Shown here in pieces: positions 9,101 to 17,618 of a stretch of 64,000 nucleotides of DNA. The notes under the pieces are model-generated. The model saw nothing but the letters and a program-made list of their open reading frames with translations. It was not told the DNA's origin and made no database searches. Within the stretch, counting starts at the first letter, position 1. Each line of letters begins with the position of its first letter. The DNA comes from Ahrensia sp. (GTDB lineage Bacteria; Pseudomonadota; Alphaproteobacteria; Rhizobiales; Rhizobiaceae), in contig NZXU01000110.1 of assembly GCA_002698425.1 (NCBI GenBank), forward strand, positions 1-64,000. Direction: 5' to 3'. Both the position numbers and the translations under genes were made by a program.

Positions 9101-10672
9101 TCAGCCGTCGCCGTGGATGACGCGCGCCTCGATCTCCAGATCATAGGCATTGCCCGCCGCGGCCCAGCGTTCGAGGATCGCCTGGCGCACCTCGTCGAGG
9201 CGCTCCTCCGGCAGATCAACCCGCTCGCGATTGGCGTAATAGGTCAGCCGCAGGATGGACGGTTCGCGTTGCAGCGCGCTGATCAGCCGGGTGATGCCCT
9301 CCAGCAGGCTCTCGTCCGGCGTCGTTTCGTTGCGATCGAAGGCGGCGGCGTTCAGGTCGACCCGCAGGATGCGGGCGGACGCGACGCCGAATGAGACGGA
9401 ACCGCTGCCCCCCGCCTCGACGCGGAGCGATACCGGGTTGGTCGTCGTCGCGTGATAGCCTTCCGGCAAGGTCGCCTCATCGAGTTCGAACATCATCCCG
9501 ACCGCGCCAAGCCGCGACACTTCCATGCAGGGCGTGGCGTATTGCCCCTCCACATCCGTGGTCAGCAATATGTCCTGCCCGGCGGTGATGCGCGCGCCCG
9601 AAATTCCCGCTTCGTCCGCATCGGCGAAACCGTTGCGGTTCTCGTCCTGGTAGACGAGCAGCGAAATCTCGGTGCAGCCCGGCGGGTTGTTGCTCGTCCG
9701 CACCGTCGCCAGAGAGGGCGGCAGCAGGGGAATCAGCGAATCCGGATCGGCGATCTGCGCCGTGTTGAGGAGATAGCCGCGCGCCGGCGCGTCGACGATC
9801 TCGCCAAGATAGCGCAGCGAAACGCTGCTGCGCGCGCCGACCGACACGACGCCGAAATCCACGCGCTGGCCCTCGATCGCCACATCGGCGACCTCGCCAT
9901 CCTCCAGAACACTGCCGGGCACCAGCCTGACGCCATCGGCGAGAAGCGCCCTGAGCCGGGTGGAGACGGGCTTCGTGCTGCGATTGCTGATCGTCAGCGT
10001 GTAATCCACCTGATCGCCCGGACGCGCCGCGATCGCGCTCGGCGTATGCGCCAGCGACACATCGGTCCTCTCGATGCCTTGAAGCGTGGGAACCGCGGTC
10101 GAAAGCGCGCGCTCGTCCGCCGCCGACCGGTCCCCGGCACGGCCTGCGCCGGTCACCGTGGCCAGTATGTCGCCGCCATTTTCCAGATTGGGCCGCGCCA
10201 GCTTGTAGCTGGCCGAATAGCGCCAGGTCTCGCCCCGGTCGAGCACGCCGGGATTGGCCGTGTCGCCGCCCTCGTAGCGCGGCGGATCGGTGGGCGCGAA
10301 AACCTCCCCGTCCTGCTGCAGTTCGAGCGTCAGGCGCACGCCGACAAGCCCGACATTGCCGGTATTGGCGATCGCGATCGAATAGTCGATCACGTCACCA
10401 TCGGGCAGGCCCGGCGCGGCATCGCCCGTCATGGCGGCTTCGACGCCGACTTCCAGCGCCGGCGTGCCCGCCGCGACCATAACGGTCGCCTGGGACCCGC
10501 CGGACTGGACGAGCGCCCCGCCATGGACGCCGGACGCAACCGCGCTGTTGACGATTTCCGCGAAGGCCGGTCCCGCCAGCATGACGGGCGGCAGGAGGCA
10601 GGCGAAAAAAAGCGACCGGATCGGCCGATCCGGACGCCTTGTTCTTCGCGTTTTCGATGCTCTTCGCTGCAC
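9101..10672 (-). CDS. Secreted DUF11-type surface protein with SdrD-B-like module
   Basis: A 523-residue exported protein. A signal peptide (about 1-38, ending GPAFA) is followed by a domain with the repeated-adhesin pattern DVIDYSIAIANTGNVGL. A second DUF11-like domain contains ARPGDQVDYTLTISNRSTKP (about 215-234). Then comes an SdrD-B-like segment: LVYQDENRNGFADADEAGIS (about 345-364). The last 110 residues (from VASARILRVDLNAAAFDRNE) look like a periplasmic OmpA-like fold but lack clear peptidoglycan-binding residues. The start codon is GTG at 10672 without a good ribosome site, so it is uncertain. It lies 22 bp after another DUF11-like gene, with which it probably forms a cell-surface pair. 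Confidence 0.65.
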   Translation of the reverse strand: MQRRASKTRRTRRPDRPIRSLFFACLLPPVMLAGPAFAEIVNSAVASGVHGGALVQSGGSQATVMVAAGTPALEVGVEAAMTGDAAPGLPDGDVIDYSIAIANTGNVGLVGVRLTLELQQDGEVFAPTDPPRYEGGDTANPGVLDRGETWRYSASYKLARPNLENGGDILATVTGAGRAGDRSAADERALSTAVPTLQGIERTDVSLAHTPSAIAARPGDQVDYTLTISNRSTKPVSTRLRALLADGVRLVPGSVLEDGEVADVAIEGQRVDFGVVSVGARSSVSLRYLGEIVDAPARGYLLNTAQIADPDSLIPLLPPSLATVRTSNNPPGCTEISLLVYQDENRNGFADADEAGISGARITAGQDILLTTDVEGQYATPCMEVSRLGAVGMMFELDEATLPEGYHATTTNPVSLRVEAGGSGSVSFGVASARILRVDLNAAAFDRNETTPDESLLEGITRLISALQREPSILRLTYYANRERVDLPEERLDEVRQAILERWAAAGNAYDLEIEARVIHGDG

Positions 10673-10694
10673 TGCGGGGTCTGCCGGTCGCCTC

Positions 10695-11654
10695 TTACTG
10701 GGCCTCGAACTCTTCCTGCGTCACGACATGCGCATGGGTGAAGGCCACGGCGCCGCCCGGCCCGAGCATGTCGTAAACACCGGCGGTTTCCGGATCGTCC
10801 CCGTTCAGGCCGAGAGGATCGTTGGTCGAAACCGTCACCTCGAAGGGCTCGACACCCAGATCCGGCGTCCCCTGCGACTGCAGCGTCTTGCCGGCGAGGT
10901 CGACGGTCACCGCCACATCCGCCACAGAGACATTGCCGACATTCTCGACCGTGTATTTGTAGAGGATCGTGTCGCCGGTCTCGGCGCCCTCGCCCTCGTT
11001 GCCGTCGGCTTTTTCGAGAACGCTGGCCGTTGCGATCGCCAGTTGCGGATTGGCCGCGACGAGGAGATTGCCGGGTTCGACCGATGCCGTGACCTGATTT
11101 CCATTGGCCGTTCCGGCAACGCCCGCATTGACGATGATGCCGTCTCCCGCGGCCACGGCCCTGAAGACCTGTTCGGCGGTCAGCGGCCGCGTCGCCGTGA
11201 AGGTGACGGTCTCGCCCTTCGGCATATCCGCGCTCGGCGGCTGGAAGTCAGCCGGCTCGAGATCGACCGTGTCGCCGCCAATGGTCAGGCTGGCGCCGTC
11301 CACCACGACCCTGTCGATCGGAAAATTGCCGTCATTGGTGACCGTCACGGTCACCGACACCACGTCTTCGGCGTCCGCATGGGCGGAATCGCGCCCCTTC
11401 GAGATGTCGAGATCGAGCCTCTGGCTGGCCGTCAGGCTGGGCAGCGGCTCCGCAAGGTCGGTGCTTTCGGTGCCCTGGGCCTGGACTTCGGCATCTCCTG
11501 CCTTGCCGGTCACGGTAACCGTGCTCGACAGCTGAGCGAATGCCGGCGCGCTCGGCGCACCTGTCAACACCAATGCAAGTGCGAGCGTGCCGGCCGCACC
11601 GCCTGCCGCCGAAAGCATCTTGCCCTTCGCCTCGTTTCCGGTGTCGCGTTTCAC
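10695..11654 (-). CDS. Secreted DUF11-like repeat protein
   Basis: A 319-residue exported protein with a typical signal peptide (LALALVLTGAPSAPAFA) and two beta-sandwich repeats of the conserved-repeat/DUF11 kind: VVSVTVTVTNDGNFPIDRVV in the first half and TILYKYTVENVGNVSVADVA in the second. It ends without membrane anchor or sortase tail. I chose GTG at 11654 because GGGAGGGG lies 7 nt upstream and the signal peptide starts immediately; an ATG at 11687 has a poorer site. Its partner, the longer DUF11 protein, follows after 40 bp. Function unknown; architecture suggests a surface or periplasmic scaffold. Confidence 0.65.
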   Translation of the reverse strand: MKRDTGNEAKGKMLSAAGGAAGTLALALVLTGAPSAPAFAQLSSTVTVTGKAGDAEVQAQGTESTDLAEPLPSLTASQRLDLDISKGRDSAHADAEDVVSVTVTVTNDGNFPIDRVVVDGASLTIGGDTVDLEPADFQPPSADMPKGETVTFTATRPLTAEQVFRAVAAGDGIIVNAGVAGTANGNQVTASVEPGNLLVAANPQLAIATASVLEKADGNEGEGAETGDTILYKYTVENVGNVSVADVAVTVDLAGKTLQSQGTPDLGVEPFEVTVSTNDPLGLNGDDPETAGVYDMLGPGGAVAFTHAHVVTQEEFEAQ

Positions 11655-11806
11655 GATGTCGCCCCTCCCAAAACTCGAATTCAACATAACCGATTGCTCC
11701 AACCGGCGCGCGAGGGCCGGCTCAGCCGACCATAGGGCGAGCAGCTTCGCCATGTCATCAAAAACATGGCGGCAATCCATCAAACCTTGGGGGTGAAGCG
11801 GCCGGC

Positions 11807-12268
11807 TCAGGCCGCCGCGATCGCTTCCTTGCGCCGTTCCAGCCCGAGCAGGAAGCCGATGCTGTCATTCGGCTTGGCGAGGTCGGCAATCGAGTGCTTC
11901 GCCAGCACGGCGAAAAACGCGTTCAACGCCTCGCGCAATGCCGCCGACAGCTTGCACGTCTCAACCAGCGGACAGTCCGCATCCTCGCGGTCGAAGCACT
12001 CGGCCATCGAAAAACCGTCCTCGGTCAGCCTTACGACGTCGAGCAGCGTGATATCAGAGGCGTCGCGCGCAAGCCGGATGCCGCCATTGCGGCCGCGCAC
12101 CGTCTCGATCAGCCCGCCCTCGTTCAGCGGCTGCAGGATCTTGAACAGGAACGGTTCGGAAACGCCGTAAGCCTTTGCGATTTCGGCAACACGGCTCAAC
12201 TGGCCGCCATTGGCCGAACAGTACATCAGGATGCGAAAGGCGTAGTTCGTCTGCTTCGTAAGGCGCAT
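11807..12268 (-). CDS. rirA: Rrf2-family iron regulator RirA
   Basis: A 153-residue Rrf2 winged-helix protein that senses iron through an Fe-S cluster and represses iron uptake in Rhizobiales. The DNA-binding part MRLTKQTNYAFRILMYCSAN and the wing ETVRGRNGGIRLARD are canonical. The three cluster cysteines fall at 91, 99 and 105 (ECFDREDADC, ETC), exactly as in characterised RirA, which separates it from IscR and NsrR. It is divergent from the ferric-iron binding protein gene; the 162-bp gap holds an Irr-type box and a TGA-N9-TCA palindrome. Confidence 0.95.
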   Translation of the reverse strand: MRLTKQTNYAFRILMYCSANGGQLSRVAEIAKAYGVSEPFLFKILQPLNEGGLIETVRGRNGGIRLARDASDITLLDVVRLTEDGFSMAECFDREDADCPLVETCKLSAALREALNAFFAVLAKHSIADLAKPNDSIGFLLGLERRKEAIAAA

Positions 12269-12305
12269 GGGTCGTCTCCGTTACGGAACGTTATATAGCG
12301 CCTTG

Positions 12306-12322
12306 TTTGGAATCATTCCAGA
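12306..12322. promoter_or_regulatory. Irr-type (ICE-like) box in the rirA promoter
   Basis: TTTGGAATCATTCCAGA contains a perfect TGGAAT-C-ATTCCA inverted repeat and resembles the rhizobial iron-control element TTTAGAA-N3-TTCTAAA. It lies about 40 bp upstream of the rirA start. In agrobacteria Irr is known to control rirA; binding here is inference. Confidence 0.5.
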
Positions 12323-12381
12323 TAAACCTCACCGATTTGGTCAACTTTTTTCTTGACAGGCCACAGGCGTTCCCTCAGGTA

Positions 12382-12404
12382 AATATGACAGCGAATGTCA
12401 TATT
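12382..12404. promoter_or_regulatory. Iron-responsive operator (TGA-N9-TCA) upstream of fbpA
   Basis: Perfect 9-bp arms AATATGACA and TGTCATATT around GCGAA; the core is TGA-N9-TCA, the published form of the rhizobial iron-responsive operator bound by RirA. It lies 27 bp before the fbpA start and downstream of a TTGACA -35-like hexamer at 12353-12358, a position suited to repression. Confidence 0.65.
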
Positions 12405-12430
12405 AGAAAAAGAAGCTACGGGAGCTATCC

Positions 12431-13459
12431 ATGGCGCTGCGCGCACGCCTTCTTTCCACCACCCTGTCCATCGCAATCGCCCTGCCCGCGACGTCCGCCG
12501 CTTTCGCGGACGGTTCGGTCAATCTCTATTCGTCACGCCATTACGACACGGATGAGCGGCTCTATTCGGACTTCGAGGAACAGACCGGCATCACGGTAAA
12601 CCGTATCGAGGGCAATGCCGACGAACTGATCGAGCGCCTCAAGGCGGAAGGCAAGAACAGCCCCGCCGACGTCCTGATCACAGTCGATGCCGGACGCATC
12701 TGGCGCGCCGCCGACGCCGACCTGTTTTCGCCCGTCGACAGCGATGTCCTCGAAGAGCGCATCCCGGCCGCCCTGCAGCATCCGGAAAATCTCTGGTTCG
12801 GCTTTTCGACGCGCGCCCGCCTGATCTTCTACAACAAGGATCGGGTCTCCGAGCCGCCGCAAACCTACGAGGAACTCGCCGACCCGAAATACAAGGGCCA
12901 GGTCTGCATTCGCTCGTCGACGAACATCTACAACCTGTCGCTGCTCGCCTCGATCATCGCGACCGACGGCGCCGAGGCGGCCGAAGCCTGGGCGCAAGGC
13001 GTGAAGGACAATCTCGCCCGCTCGCCGCAGGGCGGAGATACGGACCAGCTTAAGGGCCTCGTCTCGGGCGAATGCGACATCGCCGTCGCGAATTCCTACT
13101 ATTTCGCGCGCTCCCTGCGCATCGACGTGGAAGGCCTCTCCGAGCATGTCGACCAGATCGGTTGGGTCTTCCCGAACCAGGACGGCCGCGGCACCCATGT
13201 CAACGTCTCGGCGGCCGGCGTCCTGAAGAATGCGCCAAACCGCGAGAACGCGATCAAGTTCCTCGAATATCTGGCCTCCGATTCCGCGCAGGAATATTTC
13301 GCTTCAGGCAATGACGAGTACCCGGTGGTCGAAGGGGTCGGCCTGTCGGCCTCGGTCACGCAGCTGGGCGAGTTCAAGCGCGACCAGCTGAACCTCGCCG
13401 CATTGGGCGAGAACCAGACCGAAGCGCAGAGCATCTTCAACGCCGTCGGCTTCAAGTAA
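12431..13459 (+). CDS. fbpA: Ferric iron ABC transporter substrate-binding protein
   Basis: A 342-residue periplasmic protein of the FbpA/FutA group that captures Fe(III) for an ABC importer. The signal peptide is about residues 1-26 (ATSAAFA). The mature part begins VNLYSSRHYDTDERLYSDFE, the usual FutA-like opening, and carries a late double-tyrosine NSYYFARSL that supplies iron ligands in the family. The start at ATG 12431 follows GGGAG. Control by RirA is suggested by the palindrome just upstream. A strong terminator follows. The matching permease is encoded convergently on the other strand, and no ATPase subunit is nearby. Confidence 0.92.
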   Translation: MALRARLLSTTLSIAIALPATSAAFADGSVNLYSSRHYDTDERLYSDFEEQTGITVNRIEGNADELIERLKAEGKNSPADVLITVDAGRIWRAADADLFSPVDSDVLEERIPAALQHPENLWFGFSTRARLIFYNKDRVSEPPQTYEELADPKYKGQVCIRSSTNIYNLSLLASIIATDGAEAAEAWAQGVKDNLARSPQGGDTDQLKGLVSGECDIAVANSYYFARSLRIDVEGLSEHVDQIGWVFPNQDGRGTHVNVSAAGVLKNAPNRENAIKFLEYLASDSAQEYFASGNDEYPVVEGVGLSASVTQLGEFKRDQLNLAALGENQTEAQSIFNAVGFK

Positions 13460-13512
13460 ACGCCGAAGCCAAGCCTTCGCCTACCTAACCGTTGAATCGG
13501 ATCATCCGCGAA

Positions 13513-13545
13513 CCGCCTGAAGCCCTTGGTTTCAGGCGGCTTTTT
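13513..13545 (+). terminator. Intrinsic terminator of fbpA
   Basis: Perfect 9-bp stem CCGCCTGAA/TTCAGGCGG with a 9-nt loop followed by CTTTTT. The right arm overlaps the last codons of the convergent permease gene, so the two genes share this end region. Confidence 0.85.
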
Positions 13546-15217
13546 GCGGCACCGTATCGGAAGCGAGCGGGACTTCCGCGCGTGTCGACACATGCATCTG
13601 CTGCGTCTGCGCGATCGAGCGGCACAGCAGGATCACCGGCAACAGGCCGAAAGCGACGATCACCAGCGACGGAACCGCCGCCTGCGCCAGCCGCTCGTCG
13701 GAAGCGAGCCGGTGCGCCTGCACGGCGAGCGTGTTGAAATTGAACGGCCGGAGGATCAGCGTCGCCGGCAATTCCTTCATCGTGTCGACGAAGACGATCA
13801 GCACCGCCGTCAGCAGGCTTGCGCGCATCAGCGGCAAATGCACCCTTCTCAGCATGCCGAACGTGCCGGAGCCGAGCGTGCGCGCCACCGCGTCGACATT
13901 GGGCTTGATCTGGCTGATGCCGGTGTCGAAAGCCGACAAGGCCGCCGCCATGAAACGCACGATATAGGTCATCACCAGGAGCGCGATCGAGCCGGTGATC
14001 AGCAATCCCGTCGAGATGTCGAAATGCTCGCGCATGAAAGCGTCGACAGTATTGTCGAGCCGCGCGAACGGCACCAGCAGGCCGACCGCGACGACCGAGC
14101 CCGGCAGCGCATAGCCGATGCCGGACAGTGTCTTGGTGATCGCCGCCGCCCTGCCGGGCGCCAGCCGCACCCGGTACCCGACAATGGTCGCTCCGATCAC
14201 GGTCAGCACCGCGGCGACGGAAGCGAGGATCAGCGAGTTCTGCACGAAGTCGAGATAGCGCCCCTCGAACGGGTTCTGGCCGGACTTGATCGCCATTTCG
14301 AACAGCACGACCAGCGGGATCGCGAAACCGCACAGGACCGGGATCAGGCAGGCGAGGATCGCCAGCGCCGCGCGCCAGCCCCCCAGGTGATGCACCGTCA
14401 TCGCCTCGACCCGGTTTCCGGCATTGTACTGCTTCGCACCGCCGCGCTGTTTCACCTCGAGCAGGACAAGGAAGAGCGCCGTCAGCATCAGGCAAAAGGC
14501 GAGTTGCGAGGCCGCCGCCCGGTCGCCCATGGAAAACCACGCCTGGTAGATGCCGGTCGCAAAGGTCTGCACGCCGAAATGCGCCACCGTGCCGTAATCG
14601 GCGATGGTCTCCATCATGGCGAGGATCGTGCCGCCGGCGATCGCCGGCCGCGCCACCGGCAGGCTGACACGCCAAAAGGCGCTCCACGGCCCGTGGCCCA
14701 TCGTGCGCGCCGCGAAATAGGCCGTTGGCGACTGGCGCAGAAACGCCGCTCGGGCCAACAGATAGACATAGGGATAGAGAACGAAGATCAGCATCAGCGC
14801 CGCACCGGGCAGCGAGCGGATCTCCGGAAACCAGTAGTCGCGCGGCCCCCACCCCGTCACCGCCCTGAGCGCCGTCTGCACGGCGCCCGGATGATCCAGC
14901 AGGTCCGTATAGGCATAGGCCAGAACATAGGCCGGGAAAGCGAGCGGCAGCGCCAGCACGATTTCGAGGATGCGGCTGCCGGGAAACCGGCACATCGTCA
15001 CGAGCCATGCGGCCCCGGTGCCCGTCGCCGCCGTGCCCACCGCCACGAAAAGCGACAGCTGCACCGTGTTCCAGATATAGCGCGGCATCACCGTGTCCCA
15101 GAGCCCGGCCCACGTCTCGAGGGTGCCGCCGAGCGCCGAAAAGCCGACGGCGACGATCGGGATGAGGCACAGCCCCGCTCCGATCCAGGCAAGAGTCTTC
15201 AGCGGAAAATGAAACAA
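13532..15217 (-). CDS. fbpB: Ferric iron ABC transporter permease (two-domain)
   Basis: A 561-residue inner-membrane permease made of two fused halves of about six helices each, as in FbpB/SfuB proteins that pass Fe(III) into the cytosol. EAA-loop motifs for the ATPase are seen in both halves: ARTMGHGPWSAFWRVSLPVA near residue 189 and ARTLGSGTFGMLRRVHLPL near 459. The start at 15217 gives the expected first helix MFHFPLKTLAWIGAGL. It converges on fbpA and is divergent from the Rieske gene. The missing FbpC-type ATPase must be encoded elsewhere. Confidence 0.92.
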   Translation of the reverse strand: MFHFPLKTLAWIGAGLCLIPIVAVGFSALGGTLETWAGLWDTVMPRYIWNTVQLSLFVAVGTAATGTGAAWLVTMCRFPGSRILEIVLALPLAFPAYVLAYAYTDLLDHPGAVQTALRAVTGWGPRDYWFPEIRSLPGAALMLIFVLYPYVYLLARAAFLRQSPTAYFAARTMGHGPWSAFWRVSLPVARPAIAGGTILAMMETIADYGTVAHFGVQTFATGIYQAWFSMGDRAAASQLAFCLMLTALFLVLLEVKQRGGAKQYNAGNRVEAMTVHHLGGWRAALAILACLIPVLCGFAIPLVVLFEMAIKSGQNPFEGRYLDFVQNSLILASVAAVLTVIGATIVGYRVRLAPGRAAAITKTLSGIGYALPGSVVAVGLLVPFARLDNTVDAFMREHFDISTGLLITGSIALLVMTYIVRFMAAALSAFDTGISQIKPNVDAVARTLGSGTFGMLRRVHLPLMRASLLTAVLIVFVDTMKELPATLILRPFNFNTLAVQAHRLASDERLAQAAVPSLVIVAFGLLPVILLCRSIAQTQQMHVSTRAEVPLASDTVPQKAA

Positions 15218-15403
15218 GGTCGGCGTCTTTGCCCGTTCGCGGTCGCTATGGGCAAAGTGGAGTATGGCAAACAGGTTTTGACGTCAATCGCGCCGTTGTG
15301 TCGCGTTTGGACATGCGGATTTCTCATTTCCGCATGGGCAAGCCCCGCGGAGACGCCCACAATCCGTCCCCTGAAAACCTGGAACGACGGATGGAGGTTC
15401 ACC

Positions 15404-16552
15404 ATGGACCAGCGTTTGGCGGATGAGGAACTGGCTCCCGTCCTTGAACCCGTCGCGACGGCCAGAGGCCTGCCGAACCGGCACTATGTCGATCAGACCT
15501 GGTTCGAGACCGAGCGCGACAGGCTGTTCTTCGATGGCTGGGCCGGGATCGGTTTCGCCAAGGATGTGCCCGCGAAGGGCGACGCCATGCCGATCACCTT
15601 TCTCGGCCAGCCGCTCGTCGCCATCCGCGGCCGCGACGGAAAGCTGCGCGTGTTCCTCAATATCTGCCGCCACCGCGGCATGATCCTGATCCGGGAGCCC
15701 GGCCCGATCCGCGGCGCGATCCGCTGTCCCTACCATTCCTGGTGCTACGATCTGGACGGCGCGCTCAAGGCGACGCCGCATGTCGGCGGCCCCGGCCATA
15801 ACAGCCACGAAGCGATCCGCAGAGAAGACCTCGGCCTCGTCGAGATACCGTCCTACGTCTGGCGCGACGTGGTCTTCGTCAACATCTCGGGCGAGGCCCC
15901 GCCCTTCGAGACGGCGCATCGCGCCGCGATCGAACGCTGGCGCGAATTCGGCACGCCCTTGCTCCATTCAGGGGCGGATTCCGGGTTCACGCTCGATGTC
16001 GCGACGAACTGGAAGCTGGCCGTCGAGAACTACTGTGAGAGCTATCACCTGCCGTGGGTACATCCGGGCCTGAACAGCTATTCGCGCCTTGAGGATCACT
16101 ACAATATCGAGGAACCGGACGCCTTTTCCGGCCAGGGAACGCTGGTTTATCGCCAGCTCGCCGATGAAGACGGGCTCGTTTTCCCCGACGCGCCCGGCCT
16201 CGGCGACCGCTGGCAAACCGCGGCGGAATATATCGCGTTTTATCCGAACGTGCTGTTCGGCGTTCACCGCGACCATTCCTTCGCGATCCTGCTGGAGCCG
16301 GTCGCCATCGACCGGACGGTCGAGCATGTCGAGATCTATTATCACGCGGAAGAGGCGCTCGACGCCGACCATGCAGGCTTACGCGCCCGGAATTCGGCGC
16401 TCTGGGAAACCGTCTTCAAGGAGGACATCTTCGTCGTCGAGGGCATGCAGCGCGGCCGCCATGCGAGCGGCTTCGACGGCGGCAAGTTCTCGCCGGTCAT
16501 GGACAGCCCCACCCACATGTTCCATCGCTGGGTGGCGTCGCGGCTTGCCTGA
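15404..16552 (+). CDS. Rieske non-heme iron oxygenase, alpha subunit
   Basis: A 382-residue aromatic-ring-hydroxylase-type oxygenase. The Rieske [2Fe-2S] ligands are C88, H90, C108 and H111 (CRHRG, CPYHSW). The mononuclear iron site has H215 and H220 in ENYCESYHLPWVH, with E212 in the bridging position. A bridging glutamate, as opposed to aspartate, is found in carnitine monooxygenase CntA, so a quaternary-ammonium or betaine-like substrate is plausible but unproven. The start at 15404 has GGAGG 6 nt upstream. No reductase subunit is adjacent; a tiny helical gene overlaps its end. Confidence 0.9.
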   Translation: MDQRLADEELAPVLEPVATARGLPNRHYVDQTWFETERDRLFFDGWAGIGFAKDVPAKGDAMPITFLGQPLVAIRGRDGKLRVFLNICRHRGMILIREPGPIRGAIRCPYHSWCYDLDGALKATPHVGGPGHNSHEAIRREDLGLVEIPSYVWRDVVFVNISGEAPPFETAHRAAIERWREFGTPLLHSGADSGFTLDVATNWKLAVENYCESYHLPWVHPGLNSYSRLEDHYNIEEPDAFSGQGTLVYRQLADEDGLVFPDAPGLGDRWQTAAEYIAFYPNVLFGVHRDHSFAILLEPVAIDRTVEHVEIYYHAEEALDADHAGLRARNSALWETVFKEDIFVVEGMQRGRHASGFDGGKFSPVMDSPTHMFHRWVASRLA

Positions 16553-16793
16553 GGCGGCGATATCGGCCCCTTCGTCCGGTGCGCTGGACGCGGCGCTGCT
16601 CGACGCCCATGCCGCCGGCGACGGCCCTCGCCTCGCCTCGCTCTATGACGAAGCCGCGGACAGGTTCAGTGCGGCGGGCGACATCGACGCCGCCTGTTTC
16701 TACTGGACGCAGGCGCTGATCTTCGCGCTTGAGGCGGGGTTGGACGAAGCTCGGTATTTCGCCGAACTGTTACGCCGGCACGGCAGGCTGTAG
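16545..16793 (+). CDS. Small helical protein coupled to the Rieske oxygenase
   Basis: An 82-residue protein starting at TTG inside the end of the oxygenase gene (8-bp overlap) and ending 1 bp before the converging DUF1045 gene. It is almost wholly alpha-helical, with a TPR-like pattern: LASLYDEAADRFSAAGDIDA, then FYWTQALIFALEAGLDEARY. Composition fits coding sequence. It may be a small adaptor for the oxygenase, but I recognise no named family. Confidence 0.6.
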   Translation: MPEAAISAPSSGALDAALLDAHAAGDGPRLASLYDEAADRFSAAGDIDAACFYWTQALIFALEAGLDEARYFAELLRRHGRL

Positions 16794-16794
16794 C

Positions 16795-17502
16795 TCAGGC
16801 AAAGCGGCGCTTGCCGCCCGCCGCGATCGGAAAGATCGAATGCACCTCGAAAGGCGCGCCGGTTTCGCGTTCGATAAAGATCGCCAGATGATCGATATGC
16901 AGCGGCTCGGCCAGAACGTCGTGGAAATGGCGCTCAAGCGCCGCCTGCAGCCGCGGCCTGTCCGCCGGTTCCACATGCCCCGTCAGCGTCATATGGAAGC
17001 GGAAATCGTCGAAGACGTAAGGATAGCCCCAATTCTGCAGGTTGCGCAGTTGCGAGGTCGACAGCCTGTCCGGATCGCGGCGCTGGAATTCCTTCTCGGT
17101 CAGCGGCGCGCGCAACCGGTCGAAGATCGCGACGACCTGGCCGGCAAATTCGTTGAGCGCCGGATTGGGGGCTTCCGGCACGATGGCGAAGAAACCGCCC
17201 AGGCGCGCAACGGTGACGCGGTCGATCGTCACCGGCTGGATCTGCCGGGAAAAGGCTTCCGCGGCGGCGACCAGGTCATCCTCGCTGAAGTCCTCCGAAA
17301 GCCGGAACGGCGCCTTCAGCGTGCCGTGGAAGCCGTAGCGGCGGGGAACGGCGGTGAAATAGGCGAGTTCGCCCAGCGCCAGGCCGGTCCGCTCCGCATG
17401 CGGCAGCGTCAGCCCGGAAAACGCGTCGCGTCCAAGCCAGCTGGAGGCCGCGCGTGTCAGCGGGTGGTCTCGCGGCGGCGTGAAGTAAATGGCGTAGCGC
17501 AT
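16795..17502 (-). CDS. DUF1045 protein (phosphonate-metabolism-associated 2H-type)
   Basis: A 235-residue cytosolic protein of the DUF1045 family found next to phosphonate genes. Two histidine motifs, HGTLKAPF and HMTLTG, about 120 residues apart, give the 2H phosphoesterase-like pattern, suggesting action on a cyclic phosphodiester. The opening MRYAIYFTPPRDHPLTRAAS is characteristic. It lies downstream of phnX on the same strand with a hairpin between them. The substrate is not established. Confidence 0.85.
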   Translation of the reverse strand: MRYAIYFTPPRDHPLTRAASSWLGRDAFSGLTLPHAERTGLALGELAYFTAVPRRYGFHGTLKAPFRLSEDFSEDDLVAAAEAFSRQIQPVTIDRVTVARLGGFFAIVPEAPNPALNEFAGQVVAIFDRLRAPLTEKEFQRRDPDRLSTSQLRNLQNWGYPYVFDDFRFHMTLTGHVEPADRPRLQAALERHFHDVLAEPLHIDHLAIFIERETGAPFEVHSIFPIAAGGKRRFA

Positions 17503-17590
17503 GGCGGCGAATCAGGCTCCGGTCAAGGTTTGACCCTGCTACGCCAGCCTTGTGACAAACATGCGAAATCTCGGGTGAATAGTTATCCGG

Positions 17591-17613
17591 CGAAGTTTTG
17601 GGCGAAAACTTCG
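17591..17613 (-). terminator. Hairpin between phnX and the DUF1045 gene
   Basis: Perfect 9-bp stem CGAAGTTTT/AAAACTTCG with a 5-nt loop, 6 bp after the phnX stop. No T tract follows, so it may be a processing or attenuation element and not a full terminator. Confidence 0.4.
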
Positions 17614-17618
17614 GCTAT

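Noticed and set aside
11655..11783. N-terminal extension of the DUF11-like protein from ATG 11783
   Set aside because: It would place about 40 non-hydrophobic residues before the signal peptide; GTG 11654 has a strong ribosome site and an immediate signal sequence.
13526..15403. Long plus-strand extension in front of the Rieske oxygenase
   Set aside because: It lies antisense to fbpB; the oxygenase starts at 15404 with a good ribosome site, and the extension is arginine- and glutamine-rich noise.
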